Part shown: in pieces, positions 24,291-34,181 of the stretch
Position numbering within the stretch: position 1 is the stretch's first letter
Layout: the number at the start of each line of letters is the position of its first letter
Assembly (NCBI GenBank): GCA_051530055.1
Contig: CM121343.1
Coordinates: 2,232,001-2,296,000 of the forward strand
Direction of reading: 5' to 3'
DNA from: Neoechinorhynchus agilis
Taxonomy: Eukaryota > Acanthocephala
Length of the DNA: 64,000 bases
The notes under the pieces: model-generated
Told to the model about the DNA's origin: nothing
The model's database searches: none
The model's input: the letters and a program-made list of their open reading frames with translations, nothing else
Position numbers and translations under genes: made by a program

Positions 24291-24299
24291 ATGATTCTA

Positions 24300-24720
24300 G
24301 GCCTCAAATGATTCTGAGCATGAAATGATTCTGAGGAAAGACTAACCTTACAAGCGCCCTTGCGAGCAATAAACACCAATTCCCACCAGAACGGGCCTTC
24401 CAATTCAAACGGACATTCTCAATCGAGCGGACCTGGATAGTTCCTACCGAATAGACATCCCTCCGACTATATATTACCTCCCTAACGGGCATCCCTCGAC
24501 TGTATATTCCCATATTAACGAATGAGGACCCATAGGTACATGGGTCCTCCTAAACCTTTCTTTGTATTTTCAATAAACCTGTTATATAGAACACGACCGG
24601 ATATTTTCACTCAAACGGTCATACCCGACCAGATACTCTTACCCTAACGGATACGCTTTTTGAACAGCTCTAAACTCGAGTGCTCCAATGAACCCGGTAC
24701 ACGAATAACTCCATCTCGCT
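24300..24720. repeat. Dispersed repeat flanking the minisatellite
   Basis: 24305-24410 is an inverted match to 63750-63830: the anchors are AAGACTAACCTTACAAGCGC and AACACCAATTCCCACCAGAACG. GAGGACCCATAGGTACATGGGTCCTC, CGACCGGATATT and AACTCGAGTGC recur at 29960-30130 and 63320-63400. This is one dispersed element family with several decayed copies. The 20-bp minisatellite lies inside one copy. Confidence 0.65.
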
Positions 24721-24866
24721 GTATAAAGTCCCATGAGGCAATAGAATAAAACGAGACGGATCTTTAGATGTCTCTGAATGCTTAGAACTTTCGATATCGT
24801 CTTTTGCGAAGCGGTAACCCATAGCAATGCTGTTTAAGTTGAATCGTATTTCCATCGAAAAGATAA

Positions 24867-26512
24867 ATGTGCTTGTTAGCAATTTTGATAGCTCATCTTC
24901 CATTGTACGTACTTGGCTATTTTGAAATTCTACAGAAAGATGAGGACAAGATTATGAACGTATTTGTGCATCGTGGACAAGAGCTAAGACTCTACCACAT
25001 TGAAAATATAATGGAGTCAAAGAGAGATCCGAATAGAGCATTTCAATGGATTCGATTGCCATCGGAGGAATTGGCTCGATTATCCGAAGGGGCATCCAAA
25101 CAGGGCAAACCAGGAACATTATCGCTTGTAGAATCGAGCGTTCAAGCTGGATGGACTATACCAATCTTTCTTGATCCATAAAGATAGTCTTGTTTTGAAA
25201 AAGAAAGACTGGGGTATTAGGCAGTTTCAGAGGTTTGCTAAAATTGAAGTACGAGAAATAAAATTGCACCGTCCAATTATACATGAAGATGCTGGATTCT
25301 ACGCTTTAGTTTGTTCGAATGAAAAACGAATGAACGTTATAAAGACCGTTCTAATAGTCGTGGTTCATGAGTTGTCAATCTCTTCAACTTCATCGGCGAT
25401 TACTAGAGCGGGCCAAGATAGTATAATTGATACGAACGTGTTTTGTACGCTAAATTATGAGGCCGGCGGACGAGATATCGGACATCTTGTACAACTTTCA
25501 ATACATTTAGACGATGGAGATGAAGAAGATTATAATGTTCCGGTTCGTACAAACATCGTTACCATGATGCCTGGCATTTTAAAACTTAGATCTTTCTATA
25601 GGAGTCTAACCGATCTTCAAAATTCTATATTCTGTCGATTGTATCCACGAGATTGGAATCCGACGGTAAGTAGCGGACGAATATCTGTTGCCAAAATAGC
25701 AGGCGGTGCATTTAAGGACCAGGACAATAAAATTGAGACAATATTTACATTGCCGGGCGAAAATGTTTCTTTAAAGTGCAACGCAATGTGCAATCCGGCT
25801 GCCAATTTGTATGAGTGGATCGTTGATGGTTCATTTTATTCTCATGTAGAGGAATGCGATCAATAAGATCGGGTGTCTTTAATGATTCTTTAACTGACGA
25901 TACTCCATATATTTGATCTTTTAAATTTCATTTTAAGAGTTATACCTATTGATAAACGATGAGTAAGTTGATGAAATCATAGGACGTTGCTTATTTGTCC
26001 CAGCCAAGGTTTTGCAATTTCTTTGAGTGCACTAAAGCAAAAAAAGGAAAATGTCTAAGTAGACATTCACGAGCTCAATTTGTCGGGTTTTATTTTTCAA
26101 TTCGCCCAATTATTGAAAGTTCTTTTAAGTTTCCTTTATATCATTTCGTTACATATATAACAATGGATTCTATGGCTTCCCCTTTTCATAATTTCGTGTC
26201 AAATTTTCAATGTCTTATAAATCGCGATTTGTAAGAGATGGGAGCGATTCAATTCAGATAGCATCCGGAAATCATACTGTTTCATGCACAGCGATTCACT
26301 TAAAGGATGACATGAAGATGGCCGAATCCGAGATTCAATTCAGAGTTCTTCGTGGCTATTCAGCTTCTCTTTTAAGTGGTGTTTCCATGATTAATAAATT
26401 TGGAGTAGTATCCATATTATGCCTATTTATGGGTTCCGCTATGTACTTCATGAAGAAGTCCGTTTTCCGGCAGTCGACTGATGAGCGTGGCATTATAGCT
26501 ATTCAAGTTTGA
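24867..26512 (+). CDS. Immunoglobulin-superfamily single-pass membrane protein, multi-exon
   Basis: The first frame (24867-25160) starts with a hydrophobic signal peptide (MCLLAILIAHLPLYVLG) and a first Ig-like segment. The second (to 25845) continues it with the Ig hallmark HEDAGFYALVC, then a second and third Ig-like unit (SLKCNAMCNPAANLYEWIVDG). A GT donor at 25846 and AG acceptor at 26256-26257 define a 412-base phase-0 intron. The last exon (26258-26512) gives NHTVSCTA, which supplies the second Cys of the third Ig fold, then one transmembrane helix (FGVVSILCLFMGSAMYF) and a ~20-residue cytoplasmic tail. Between the first and second frames the reading shifts by one. Removing a 19-base GT...AG stretch near 25130-25150 would restore one frame, but an intron this short is unusual, so a real frameshift or sequence error is possible. 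The layout resembles basigin/neuroplastin-type adhesion proteins; orthology is not claimed. Confidence 0.7.
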
Positions 26513-26521
26513 TAAATTCTA

Positions 26522-26527
26522 AATAAA
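26522..26527 (+). terminator. Polyadenylation signal AATAAA of the Ig-domain gene
   Basis: AATAAA lies 10 bases after the stop codon at 26512 (TTCTAAATAAACTT), implying a very short 3' UTR. Confidence 0.55.
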
Positions 26528-26889
26528 CTTTTAATGATTTGAAGTGCGGCTGATGGTAATTTTCGATAACTACGCCTTGGATTTATATTTCCAGATTTTG
26601 CGGGCGAACTATTAATCCTGGGAAATAATTTGTTGAACGCAAATATGATAACACTTTGGAGAATACGCACTTCCTTGCATGTCTCATTCGCAACACGGGG
26701 CCGGTAACCGATTTCAGAAGTTATAATTTCTCCGTGTAATTTTTGCCTAGGTCAACATTTATTATAGTGTAGTAAGTTGATCCAGGCAGAAGGAGCGAGA
26801 CTGAATGTCGATTTTATCTCAAATACCTCAGTTTATTTTTGCCGCCTATAAGTGTAAAAATTTGAACCCATGCAAATTGTTTAGGATCA
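26528..26889. other. Spacer, nothing recognised
   Basis: About 360 bases between the Ig-gene 3' end and a LINE fragment. No open frame or known repeat. Confidence 0.35.
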
Positions 26890-27330
26890 AGCTCGAGTAT
26901 TTTTCTTAAGATGCCATTTTCCTAAACAACCTCAAATCTCTCCCCTCATCACCCATTCACCACCCCACCTCTTCCTCTCTTTAACCTCTAACGAAATCAC
27001 ACACATAAAAGATTTCTGCAACAATCATAACTCCGTCTCAATTTCTCTAAATGCTTCGAAATGATCCTTTCATTATCCCACAACCCCACATCCTACCCCG
27101 ATCTTCCAAATGACATCCTACAAGTCACCTCCTTCAGAATTCTGGGTCTCTAATTTCAATCAAATCTGAAATAAGACTCGCACATTACACTTTCCCTCAA
27201 ACGCAATACCTTTAAAATCTACCTACACAAACGCCTCCGCCATTTACGAATCCCTACGCTCGCTCTTTCCAAATTTTACTACAGCTTTTTTACCCTCTCT
27301 TCCTGCACCAAGCTACCAAGCTACGGATTA
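26890..27330 (+). mobile_element. Jockey/CR1-like LINE fragment, reverse transcriptase part
   Basis: The conceptual plus-strand reading switches frames but shows NEITHIKDFCNNHN, LRLNFSKCFEM and RILGL, the RT palm/thumb region after the active site in Jockey/CR1-clade elements. LTLNLTKCFEI in the copy at 29.4 kb aligns with it. It is truncated at both ends and full of frame changes, so it is an old remnant. C-rich, A-rich codons (ACCCC, CTCC) distinguish it from the surrounding AT-rich DNA. Confidence 0.6.
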
Positions 27331-27359
27331 CAAAGTGCAAAGAAGTTGTTGATAGATTT

Positions 27360-27445
27360 ATTTTGTTTAGTGATATAGAGATTGGTTTATTTTTACCCTT
27401 TCACACAATATTTCGTCCGTATCGTCGGACGTCTTCAGGTCCAGA
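27360..27445 (-). repeat. Hammerhead-core-like hairpin unit with AT-rich tail
   Basis: On the minus strand CTGAAGA (27432-27438) is followed by C, then a GTCCG/CGGAC stem with loop ACGATA, then GAAA (27411-27414) and an AT-rich tail (TATTGTGTGAAAGGG...). The same ~110-bp unit recurs at 38050-38165, 41470-41585 and 51100-51215. The arrangement CUGANGA-stem-GAAA is the hammerhead core; terminal repeats of Penelope-like elements are known to carry such motifs. Activity is unproven, and the extra C before the stem is non-canonical. Confidence 0.5.
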
Positions 27446-27539
27446 AGTTTTCGGATCTTGGCGGGGTTTTACGCTCTTTTTTAAAGAAAATTTTAAATAT
27501 AAACATTACGGATACGGGCTGGCGATAGGCTACGTTTCC

Positions 27540-28480
27540 AGCCTCTTTTAGCGGCCTCGGCATCCGCGCAGTGTCTGATTTAGCCTTTCCAGCGTTCCTC
27601 GCTTCTTACCGAGCCAGCAAAACTTACGGGGGAGCCCTTTCCAACATGGGGCAAAACTCGCAATATTATTTGGACGGTTTAACGATCTGGCAATCCCGGA
27701 CAGAGATCCCGCACCTTCCGGAAGATGACCACAAGCAGTCGGCCTGGGACCTTCCCCTCATAAAGAAGATTCACAAATCTTTTAACGATCTTCTCGACGA
27801 GGTTACCCAAGTTCGTCTTGCGGCGTCGTGAGCCTGGCTAAATGCTCTCCCCGCCCCGACAATCGGAACTCTTCTAGAGGATTCTACGTTAGGGGTCGCA
27901 GTTTCTTTAAGATTGGGCCAGGATATTTGTATCCCGCATCGCTGTCGCTGCGGCTCTATAGTTGACGCTAATGGCAGACACGGTCTCTGTTGTAAAATGT
28001 CCAGAGGGAGGTTTCCAAGACACTCAGAATTGAACTCAATTTTGAGTAGAGCCCTAGATTCCGTCCACGTGCCCAATATTTAAGAGCCGAGTAATTTATG
28101 CCGCCTAGACAGCAAGCGACCTGACGGTGTCACGGTTTTTCCATGGTGGGAGGTAAAACCGCTTTTATGGGATGCGACTTGTGTGGACACGCTTGCCCCC
28201 AGTAATTTTCCCTTTTCAAAAAAGAGCCCTGGAGGTTCAGCGGTCATAGCTGAGGAACGAAAGCGTTCAAAATATAGAGAGCTATTAAGGAATTACCATT
28301 TCGTCCCTTTTGATGTGGAAACGTATGGAGCCTTGGGTCCATCAGCGCTCACTCTCCTCAACGATTTGGTACGAACGACGAAAAGGATGACGGGGGAACC
28401 GCGCTCGAGGAATTTCCTCGCTCAATGAATCGCAATCGCGATACAGCGAGGGAACGCTGCCAGTATACTGGCAACGTCGG
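27540..28480 (+). mobile_element. LINE fragment with the best-preserved putative endonuclease region
   Basis: Same family as 19.2 and 39.3 kb, here on the plus strand. In order: DLAFPAFLASYRAS, EVTQVRLAAS, then across frame changes AWLNALPAPTIGT, the Cys/His knuckle (CIPHRCRCGSIVDANGRHGLCC, with GRFPRHSELNSILSRAL after it), KRPDGVTVFPW, LLWDAT and the C-terminal block KYRELLRNYHFVPFDVETYGALGPSAL. RPDG then WDAT about 15 residues later fits a PD-(D/E)xK-type nuclease. The 5' part including RT is missing. Confidence 0.82.
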
Positions 28481-28499
28481 GATGTTTACAGGAATGAAA

Positions 28500-28897
28500 A
28501 GCGAAATAGTTTTACCAAAGAATAGAATAAATTTAGTTAATATTAAAAAAAATATCATTAAACAAAATAAATGCATACAAGCCCTAGCGGCGCAGTTAAT
28601 CAAGTCAATTGAAGATTGTTGAAGAACCTTATCATTAGGTCGCTTTTGAAGGAGTAACTCAACTTCGGAGTAAGCGTGAATAGCGGACTTAGAGAAGATA
28701 TATTTTTCTGAAGTGTCGAAACAAGGAGGTCCATAGCTTTTAATTCTAGACACCCTAACTACTTTGTTCAATGTCGTACAGACCTTCTCCGAAACTACAT
28801 CAACCGCTGATTCCGAAGCACATGCAGAAGTGACAGAAGATGTTTCTGTTTCATTCGGTAACGATTCGTAGTTCGTGGAAATTGTTTTTCCCTCCAC
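28500..28897 (-). CDS. Candidate small frame, function unknown
   Basis: The minus-strand frame starting at 28897 gives about 110 residues of natural-looking composition (NETETSSVTSACASESAVDV, CFDTSEKYIFSKSAIHAYSE, LLLQKRPNDKVLQQSSIDLI). It then runs through a hydrophobic AT-rich stretch and into the antisense of the neighbouring LINE (below about 28480), where it cannot be genuine. No domain recognised. It may be an exon of an unknown gene or leader sequence of another element. Confidence 0.25.
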
Positions 28898-29039
28898 TTG
28901 ATTCAGGACAAATAAAAAGGTTTTTTCGCTTAAGCCTTACTCGGCGCCATTGTGGCGAACTACTTCTCAAAAATGTTTCTGATCTTGGCAATCTGCAGCA
29001 GGGTTGTAGGTCTAAAGATCGTTATAGACGATTTGATCG

Positions 29040-29900
29040 GATTCCACTCTGAGGGATTTCGCGATTCTCCCCGTGGATTCCATCGATCACAATCTTCTCC
29101 CTGGCACATGCTCTAAATTTGGTCTTGCCGCCTGGCAAATCAAATGGTTGAAATCTTTTCTAAACAATAGATTACAATTTGTCGAAATAAAGAGCATCGC
29201 CTCGAACACTAGCAATCAACAAGGGAGTCCCCCAAGGGGCTGTTCTCCCCCATTCTTTTCAACATTTTTCTGAACGATATTATTCCATCCTATTCTTATT
29301 CTATACTGATGATCTGACAATCATTACGCATTCACCGGCTCCCCTTTCACTATCAATTATTTCTAAGGAGATTTCTCACGTTCAAGCATTTTCTCCTCTA
29401 AATGTCTTACCCTTAACTTAACCAAGTGTTTTGAAATCGTCCCCCTCAATCTCAAATAGCCCATTCGTTCAACCATTTCTTTTCCTATCATTTGTGTCTC
29501 CTCTGTTCGTATACTTGGTCTTCATTGTACAAAGGGTCCATTAAACTCTATCTTCTCAATTGTCTCCGATTCCTTGGATTATCATCCAAAGACCTTAAGT
29601 ACTTCTATATGTCCGCCATCTTACCATCGCTCACCTACGCGCATATCCAACCTTCTGCAATTTTTCTTCTAAACTATTCAAAAAACTTAACACATTTAAC
29701 AAGAGGTGCGCTCTAATCTGCTCCTCCGAACTCCTACCCTTAGAAAAACACCTCTCTCTAATCTTTCAAAAGCATTCAAATCGCATCTATCTCTTCCACC
29801 TCAATTTCTACCACACATTTCGCCCCTCTGTACCTCCGCACTTTCTTCTTTACTGCTCAATCCTCCAAATGCGAATTGATTCTGAGAAAAGAGCGGAAAA
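29040..29900 (+). mobile_element. Jockey/CR1-like LINE fragment
   Basis: The plus strand reads, with several frame changes, WLKSFLNNRLQFVEIKS, SNQQGSPPRG (for GVPQG), YSDDLTIITHS (active site SDD), LTLNLTKCFEIVP, LRFLGL and ILPSLTYAHIQPS. This is the order of a non-LTR RT from fingers to thumb. The element is dead and lacks endonuclease and ORF1. Confidence 0.75.
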
Positions 29901-29959
29901 CAACAGCCTAACAACTTAACTAACCAAAATCAAATAAATCTCCCACAAAAAATAACCCC

Positions 29960-30140
29960 CGCTAGACCGGATATTAACATGTGAACGGGCATTCCCCGAC
30001 CGGATACTCCTACCCGACCGAACCCGTAATCCTTTTAAAAATAAACAACCGCATTCGTTTGATAAATCAGAACTCGAGTGCCCACGGAGACCCAGAGGTA
30101 CATGGTTTCTCTGTTTGTATCAATAAAATGTGTTATTATT
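29960..30140. repeat. Dispersed repeat copy
   Basis: Shares GACCGGATAT, GGGCATTCCCCGACCGGATA, AACTCGAGTGC and AGGTACATGG with 24500-24710, and AATAAAATGTGTTATTATTGT with the 186-bp monomer. It is a single decayed copy of the element behind the minisatellite and the 186-bp satellite. Confidence 0.55.
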
Positions 30141-30299
30141 GTATTACTCCAGATTGTGAGAGCGCCGGTAATGAGAACAAGGGTCCGAAAAGATTCTGCG
30201 CCCAATTTAACAGCCGTGGGTTACTCATGTTCACGATTGAACGTTTTTATCCGTTCCAAGGACAGTGTTATTAGAGAAGAAGCAACAAACGATTTATAG

Positions 30300-30779
30300 T
30301 CATAAAACGAGCTACAACAACTGCATTTTTAGGTAAAAAATTCTCCTTTATAGGCACAATCACACCTTGGCCTGAAATCCCAAAGACAGATAAAAGGCAC
30401 TGAAATATTAGTCACTTCAGTACATAACAAATTGCAAGAGTTGGGTTGCCTCTACTTTTTTTGATTTCGATTTCAATGCTCAAGCTTAAAAGTCTTCTTA
30501 ATCATTCGATCCGTATTCGAATCGTAAACCTTCGAGTTAGTCGGGTTGCTTTTTTCGTTATTACCATGGTTGCAGGGATTACGATCAGACTTTTTAACTC
30601 ACTGAAATTTGTCTAAAAGAGTAAATACAAATGCTACTGAATGATCTGTTGATGGAAGATTTATCGGCTATTTAATCGAGCGACTGATGGTAATTTTTAT
30701 GATTTTCTAATTGTTGCCAGAAATGTACACTACGGACATTTAATAACCAGCAACCTAATTGAAAAGAATCACACCAAGG
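30300..30779. other. Spacer, nothing recognised
   Basis: AT-rich sequence with no long frame and no visible repeat. Confidence 0.35.
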
Positions 30780-31390
30780 GTTTCCGTGTTTAAAGGAGAT
30801 TGGACCCACTCCGCTAATCAATTGTTCCACGTTCAATGACTTTGATGTCCTTCCATTCGCTGACTAACTCCATCATAGGTATTCCGTTGGTCTACATATA
30901 TTTGTGTTTTGGGGACAGATTTACATTCAAAGTAAGTCCAAGGATACGAAGCTCATGTGGGGTATTGGAATTACTACTCGAGCGATTATTAAGATCCATA
31001 AATTTATTGAAAAGTATTCTAAAATTTTTGCGAAGTTGACTCGAACGGACTTAGAAAATGCATTGAAGTTTTGCTAAATTAAGAGAGAGGTTCATTTTTT
31101 GTACATTAGAGTAAAGAAATTTTAAATATTGTTCAATTAAAAGTTTGAGTTTCTCCATTCTATGAGCGGTTATCTTAAAAGTTATGTCATCTGCATAACA
31201 AGTTATACGAACTTAAATACTAAAATTTTGTGCGATGCATTGGGAAGCCAGGAGAAATAAAATAGGGGAGAGCGGCGAACGAAAAACCCTAGATTTTTAT
31301 CCATCGATTAAACCACCTTTTTCTATTCACATAACGTACGAATTTTGTATTCAAGGCCGTCCGCTTTAATAGCGACTTAAGTTCCAACGC
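30780..31390 (-). mobile_element. LINE reverse-transcriptase remnant
   Basis: The minus strand reads SPILFLLASQ-like sequence, then CYADDITFKIT (catalytic YADD near 31190), HRMEKLKLLIEQYLKF, MNLSLNLAKLQCIF, SSQLRKNF and ILGLTLNVNLSPKHKY. YADD and N-x-x-K-x-Q are non-LTR RT motifs. It is frame-broken and bounded on neither side by clear ends. It differs from the plus-strand Jockey-like copies, so it is a separate family. Confidence 0.6.
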
Positions 31391-31624
31391 TCCTTCCTTA
31401 ATGCTCTTCAAAAACTACCTTACCTTTGGGCGTATACCTCCGGCTGGGCCGATAGGAACTATTTCTGGGTAGATATAGAAATACTATAATATAACTGTAA
31501 GCCTTAACAGGTAATGAAATTGTAACCACTACAAACAGCATTATTAACCCTCTATTTTACAAATATTACATATTCTTGATTTCCCCTCTCACAGAGTAGA
31601 GTACAAGTGACTAAAGTTCGTTTC

Positions 31625-31891
31625 CTATCGATAATGTCTATTGGTTGTTGCATATTCGCCCTCCTTGAATTCGTTTGGATTCCGGTAATATGGAAAAAAG
31701 ATATATTCCCACGACAAAGATGCTACCTTCACATTGCCGAGGAATCTCTGGAGCTGTATGTCTTGTACTCTCACATCAACTTTGCTAAATCTTCGCAAAT
31801 ATTCCAGTGCTTCATGGACATCAACTTGGAGCGATTCCAAAATGAGCTCATAGGGAATGCTATTTTCGGAGGAGAGTAGCGAAACCAGCAA
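31625..31891 (-). CDS. Candidate exon, winged-helix/PCI-like, low confidence
   Basis: The minus-strand frame reads LVSLLSSENSIPYELILESL, VDVHEALEYLRRF, VRVQDIQLQRFLGNVKVASL. The helix pattern and the IPYELILESLQV phrase resemble the winged-helix end of PCI-domain subunits (eIF3m/CSN7 type). There is no ATG at the start and an in-frame TGA just upstream, so this is either an internal exon or a gene fragment. It may also be chance; a 90-codon plus frame overlaps it. Confidence 0.25.
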   Translation of the reverse strand: MLVSLLSSENSIPYELILESLQVDVHEALEYLRRFSKVDVRVQDIQLQRFLGNVKVASLSWEYIFFPYYRNPNEFKEGEYATTNRHYR

Positions 31892-32302
31892 AGCTCATAG
31901 AATGTAGCTGCTTTACTACCTCGTTTGTTCGAGAAATAGCAAGGCGCAAATCTCTAGTTAACGATTAAATTTTAAACATCGTATCCCTAATTTCGATTTT
32001 TTTATGAATTTGCAGTGCTACTAATTTTTATTTACCAGTCCATGATAACGTTTGCATCAAATCTGATTCCCTCCAATCTGTTAAATCAATGATAACCGAA
32101 GCCATCATTCGTATTTATGAATTAAAATCGATTCGTTCAAATCCTTTTGTGAGAATTTGTAAGTAATGCAACTACTTAAAAGGGTACTACCTAGGACATC
32201 ATTTGGCAATTTGACAATATCAAGAAGTCCGTTTTTAAAAGCCTTGTCGATGAATTTGGGGAAAAGCTACCCAATTTCAAAGATCCTCGTTCATGGTATT
32301 TT
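31892..32302. other. Spacer left of the foldback element
   Basis: No gene or repeat recognised; AT-rich. Confidence 0.35.
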
Positions 32303-33870
32303 CTATAGGTGATAATCACACAAATTCATCTTATATTTTATAAAAATCGAAAACTTCATATAAAATGAAATTGAAAAATCCAAAACTTGGGATCAGAAAT
32401 ATGAACGATTCTTAAAAAATCACGTCATTTTTACCTGACGGACAGCGTTGCCCTTCTCTGATTCCTTTTCAGACAACCGAAGAAAAGCTTCCTGACGAAG
32501 ACGCAAGGCGTCGAAAATTTGAATCAATAAACAAATAAAACACCCATTTTCCGTTCGATAATAAATCTGGAATGTCCAATAGGAAATTCCAATCAATTAT
32601 TGACACTTTTCCAGAACCAAAAACAGTCGCCTTAACCGGTACTTAAATGACACTGTGAACGCAAAAGTAACAAATGTCGTTCAAAGTTCCATGGAATCAA
32701 AATAATAAGTTATTAAATCGAAAAGCGTAAGTTCGGTAAGTTAAAACAGGAAATTGTATCGAAATAAAGATGAACGCATAAAATAGCAAGTCGAAATCGA
32801 TTTGTTGGTGATGTGAATCAGATGCTTTTACGTTTCAAGTTTTACGTTATTTCCGCTGCGAATATCACGTACGGCATAGAAAATTTAAGAATTCTCTACA
32901 AGGTCTATAAAGAATTAAAAGAAAATGTGAAAATTACAAAGCGGCATCCGGGAAACGCAATCTTAACCGGTCATCACTTTTAAAATTAACTTACAATTTC
33001 AACTGAAGAATCCGAAATGCTCGATCGATTATAAAATTATTCATAAGAGCAAATCGACAGCGTTCGCGCTATTACGAAGTAAAGTTCGCGGTCAATGCGA
33101 AGAGTGGAAAGCGTGAATAAACGAAAGAAGCGCGTTTACATTTTCCTAAAAGTCGATCGATTTACGATGACATTTCAAAGTTTTGATTTCGCTTAATTGA
33201 TTTGTTTTCCTGCGATTTCGAATACTGAACTGCATTTTTATCAAAATATTTCGATGCAATGCATCTAGCGTGATAGCGACAGCCGAGAAAAGAGAGAAGC
33301 TAAGATTTTGTGGACGGTGGTGATTATATCAGAAATTGCATTCTACATTTAAAGAAATTTGGATTAAACAATGAAGCATCCACTTTTTCTATATAAAAAG
33401 ACGCACTCGAGTCTTCGAAATGGTAGATAAAGAAATTCGAAGAGAGAAATAAAAACTTAAAAATGTCGACGTGGCGCGAACGGCGTTTAAAGTTTTTTAA
33501 TGTCGTTTTTTCGTTTAAACACGTTTTTCACTCTCCGCATCGTCTGCGAACTTTGATTCGCAATTTCGAAACAGTTGTCGATTTGCTCTTCTGCGTGATT
33601 TCAAAAGAGCTCGAGCATTTCGGCTTATTAAGTTGAGAATATAAATTTGTGAAAGTAATCACCGGTTAAGACGACTGTTTTTGGTTCTGAAAAAGTGTCA
33701 ATAATTGATTGGAATTCCCAATTGAAGTTTTGTAAAAATGACGTGATTTTTTTCGAATTCTTAAGAATCGTTAATATTTCTGATCCCAAGTTTTGATTTT
33801 TCAATTTCATTTTTTATGAAGTTTTCGATTTTTATAAAATATAAGATGAATTTGTGTGATTATCACTATA
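32303..33870. repeat. Foldback (long inverted-repeat) element, ~1.57 kb
   Basis: The ends are inverted copies: GTGATAATCAC at 32309-32319 and GTGATTATCAC at 33856-33866. Outer arms 32304-32440 and 33735-33866 match closely, inner arms 32576-32650 with 33655-33760 and 32960-33250 with 33390-33690 more loosely. The left arm is interrupted at 32441-32575 by another sequence with a hammerhead-like motif. The centre (33251-33332) is the 3' tail of the dominant LINE family. Solo arms occur at 42690-43075 and 61620-61800. No transposase is visible, so this is a non-autonomous element. Confidence 0.75.
32491..32516 (+). other. Hammerhead-core-like motif nested in the foldback element
   Basis: CTGACGA (32492-32498), A, then GACGC-AAG-GCGTC (five-base-pair stem), then GAAA (32513-32516). 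This is the most canonical core in the window, followed by AATTTGAATCAATAAACAAATAAAAC. It is probably the end of a Penelope-like or related retroelement inserted in the left foldback arm. Confidence 0.5.
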
Positions 33871-34181
33871 AAAGGAAACTTTTAACACCCAAGCAAATTG
33901 AGATTTACTAATCGATGCTTTATTGAAAACAATTTAATAAGATCGAAGATGTGTAAGCACAAAGCAGTTAACAAATTAATTTTTAATCGAACAGTTCGCT
34001 CCATCCGCGATTTCAAACTTTGCATCCCTGAAGGAAATCTCAATTCCATTGTTGGAACCAATAGAATGCGCGAGTATTGATTCATGGCGTTTGTTGATCG
34101 TCTCATTGTTAATCCATATCTCTTTAAATTAAATTTGACAGAAAAATAGATCCCGCATTCTTTGAAGTGTCTTGCAACTTT

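Noticed and set aside
28358-28500. C-terminal part of the 179-codon minus frame
   Set aside because: It is the antisense of the LINE C-terminus and cannot be independent coding sequence.
31607-31879. Plus-strand 90-codon frame
   Set aside because: Mirror of the minus-strand frame at the same place; the minus reading looks more protein-like, and neither is secure.
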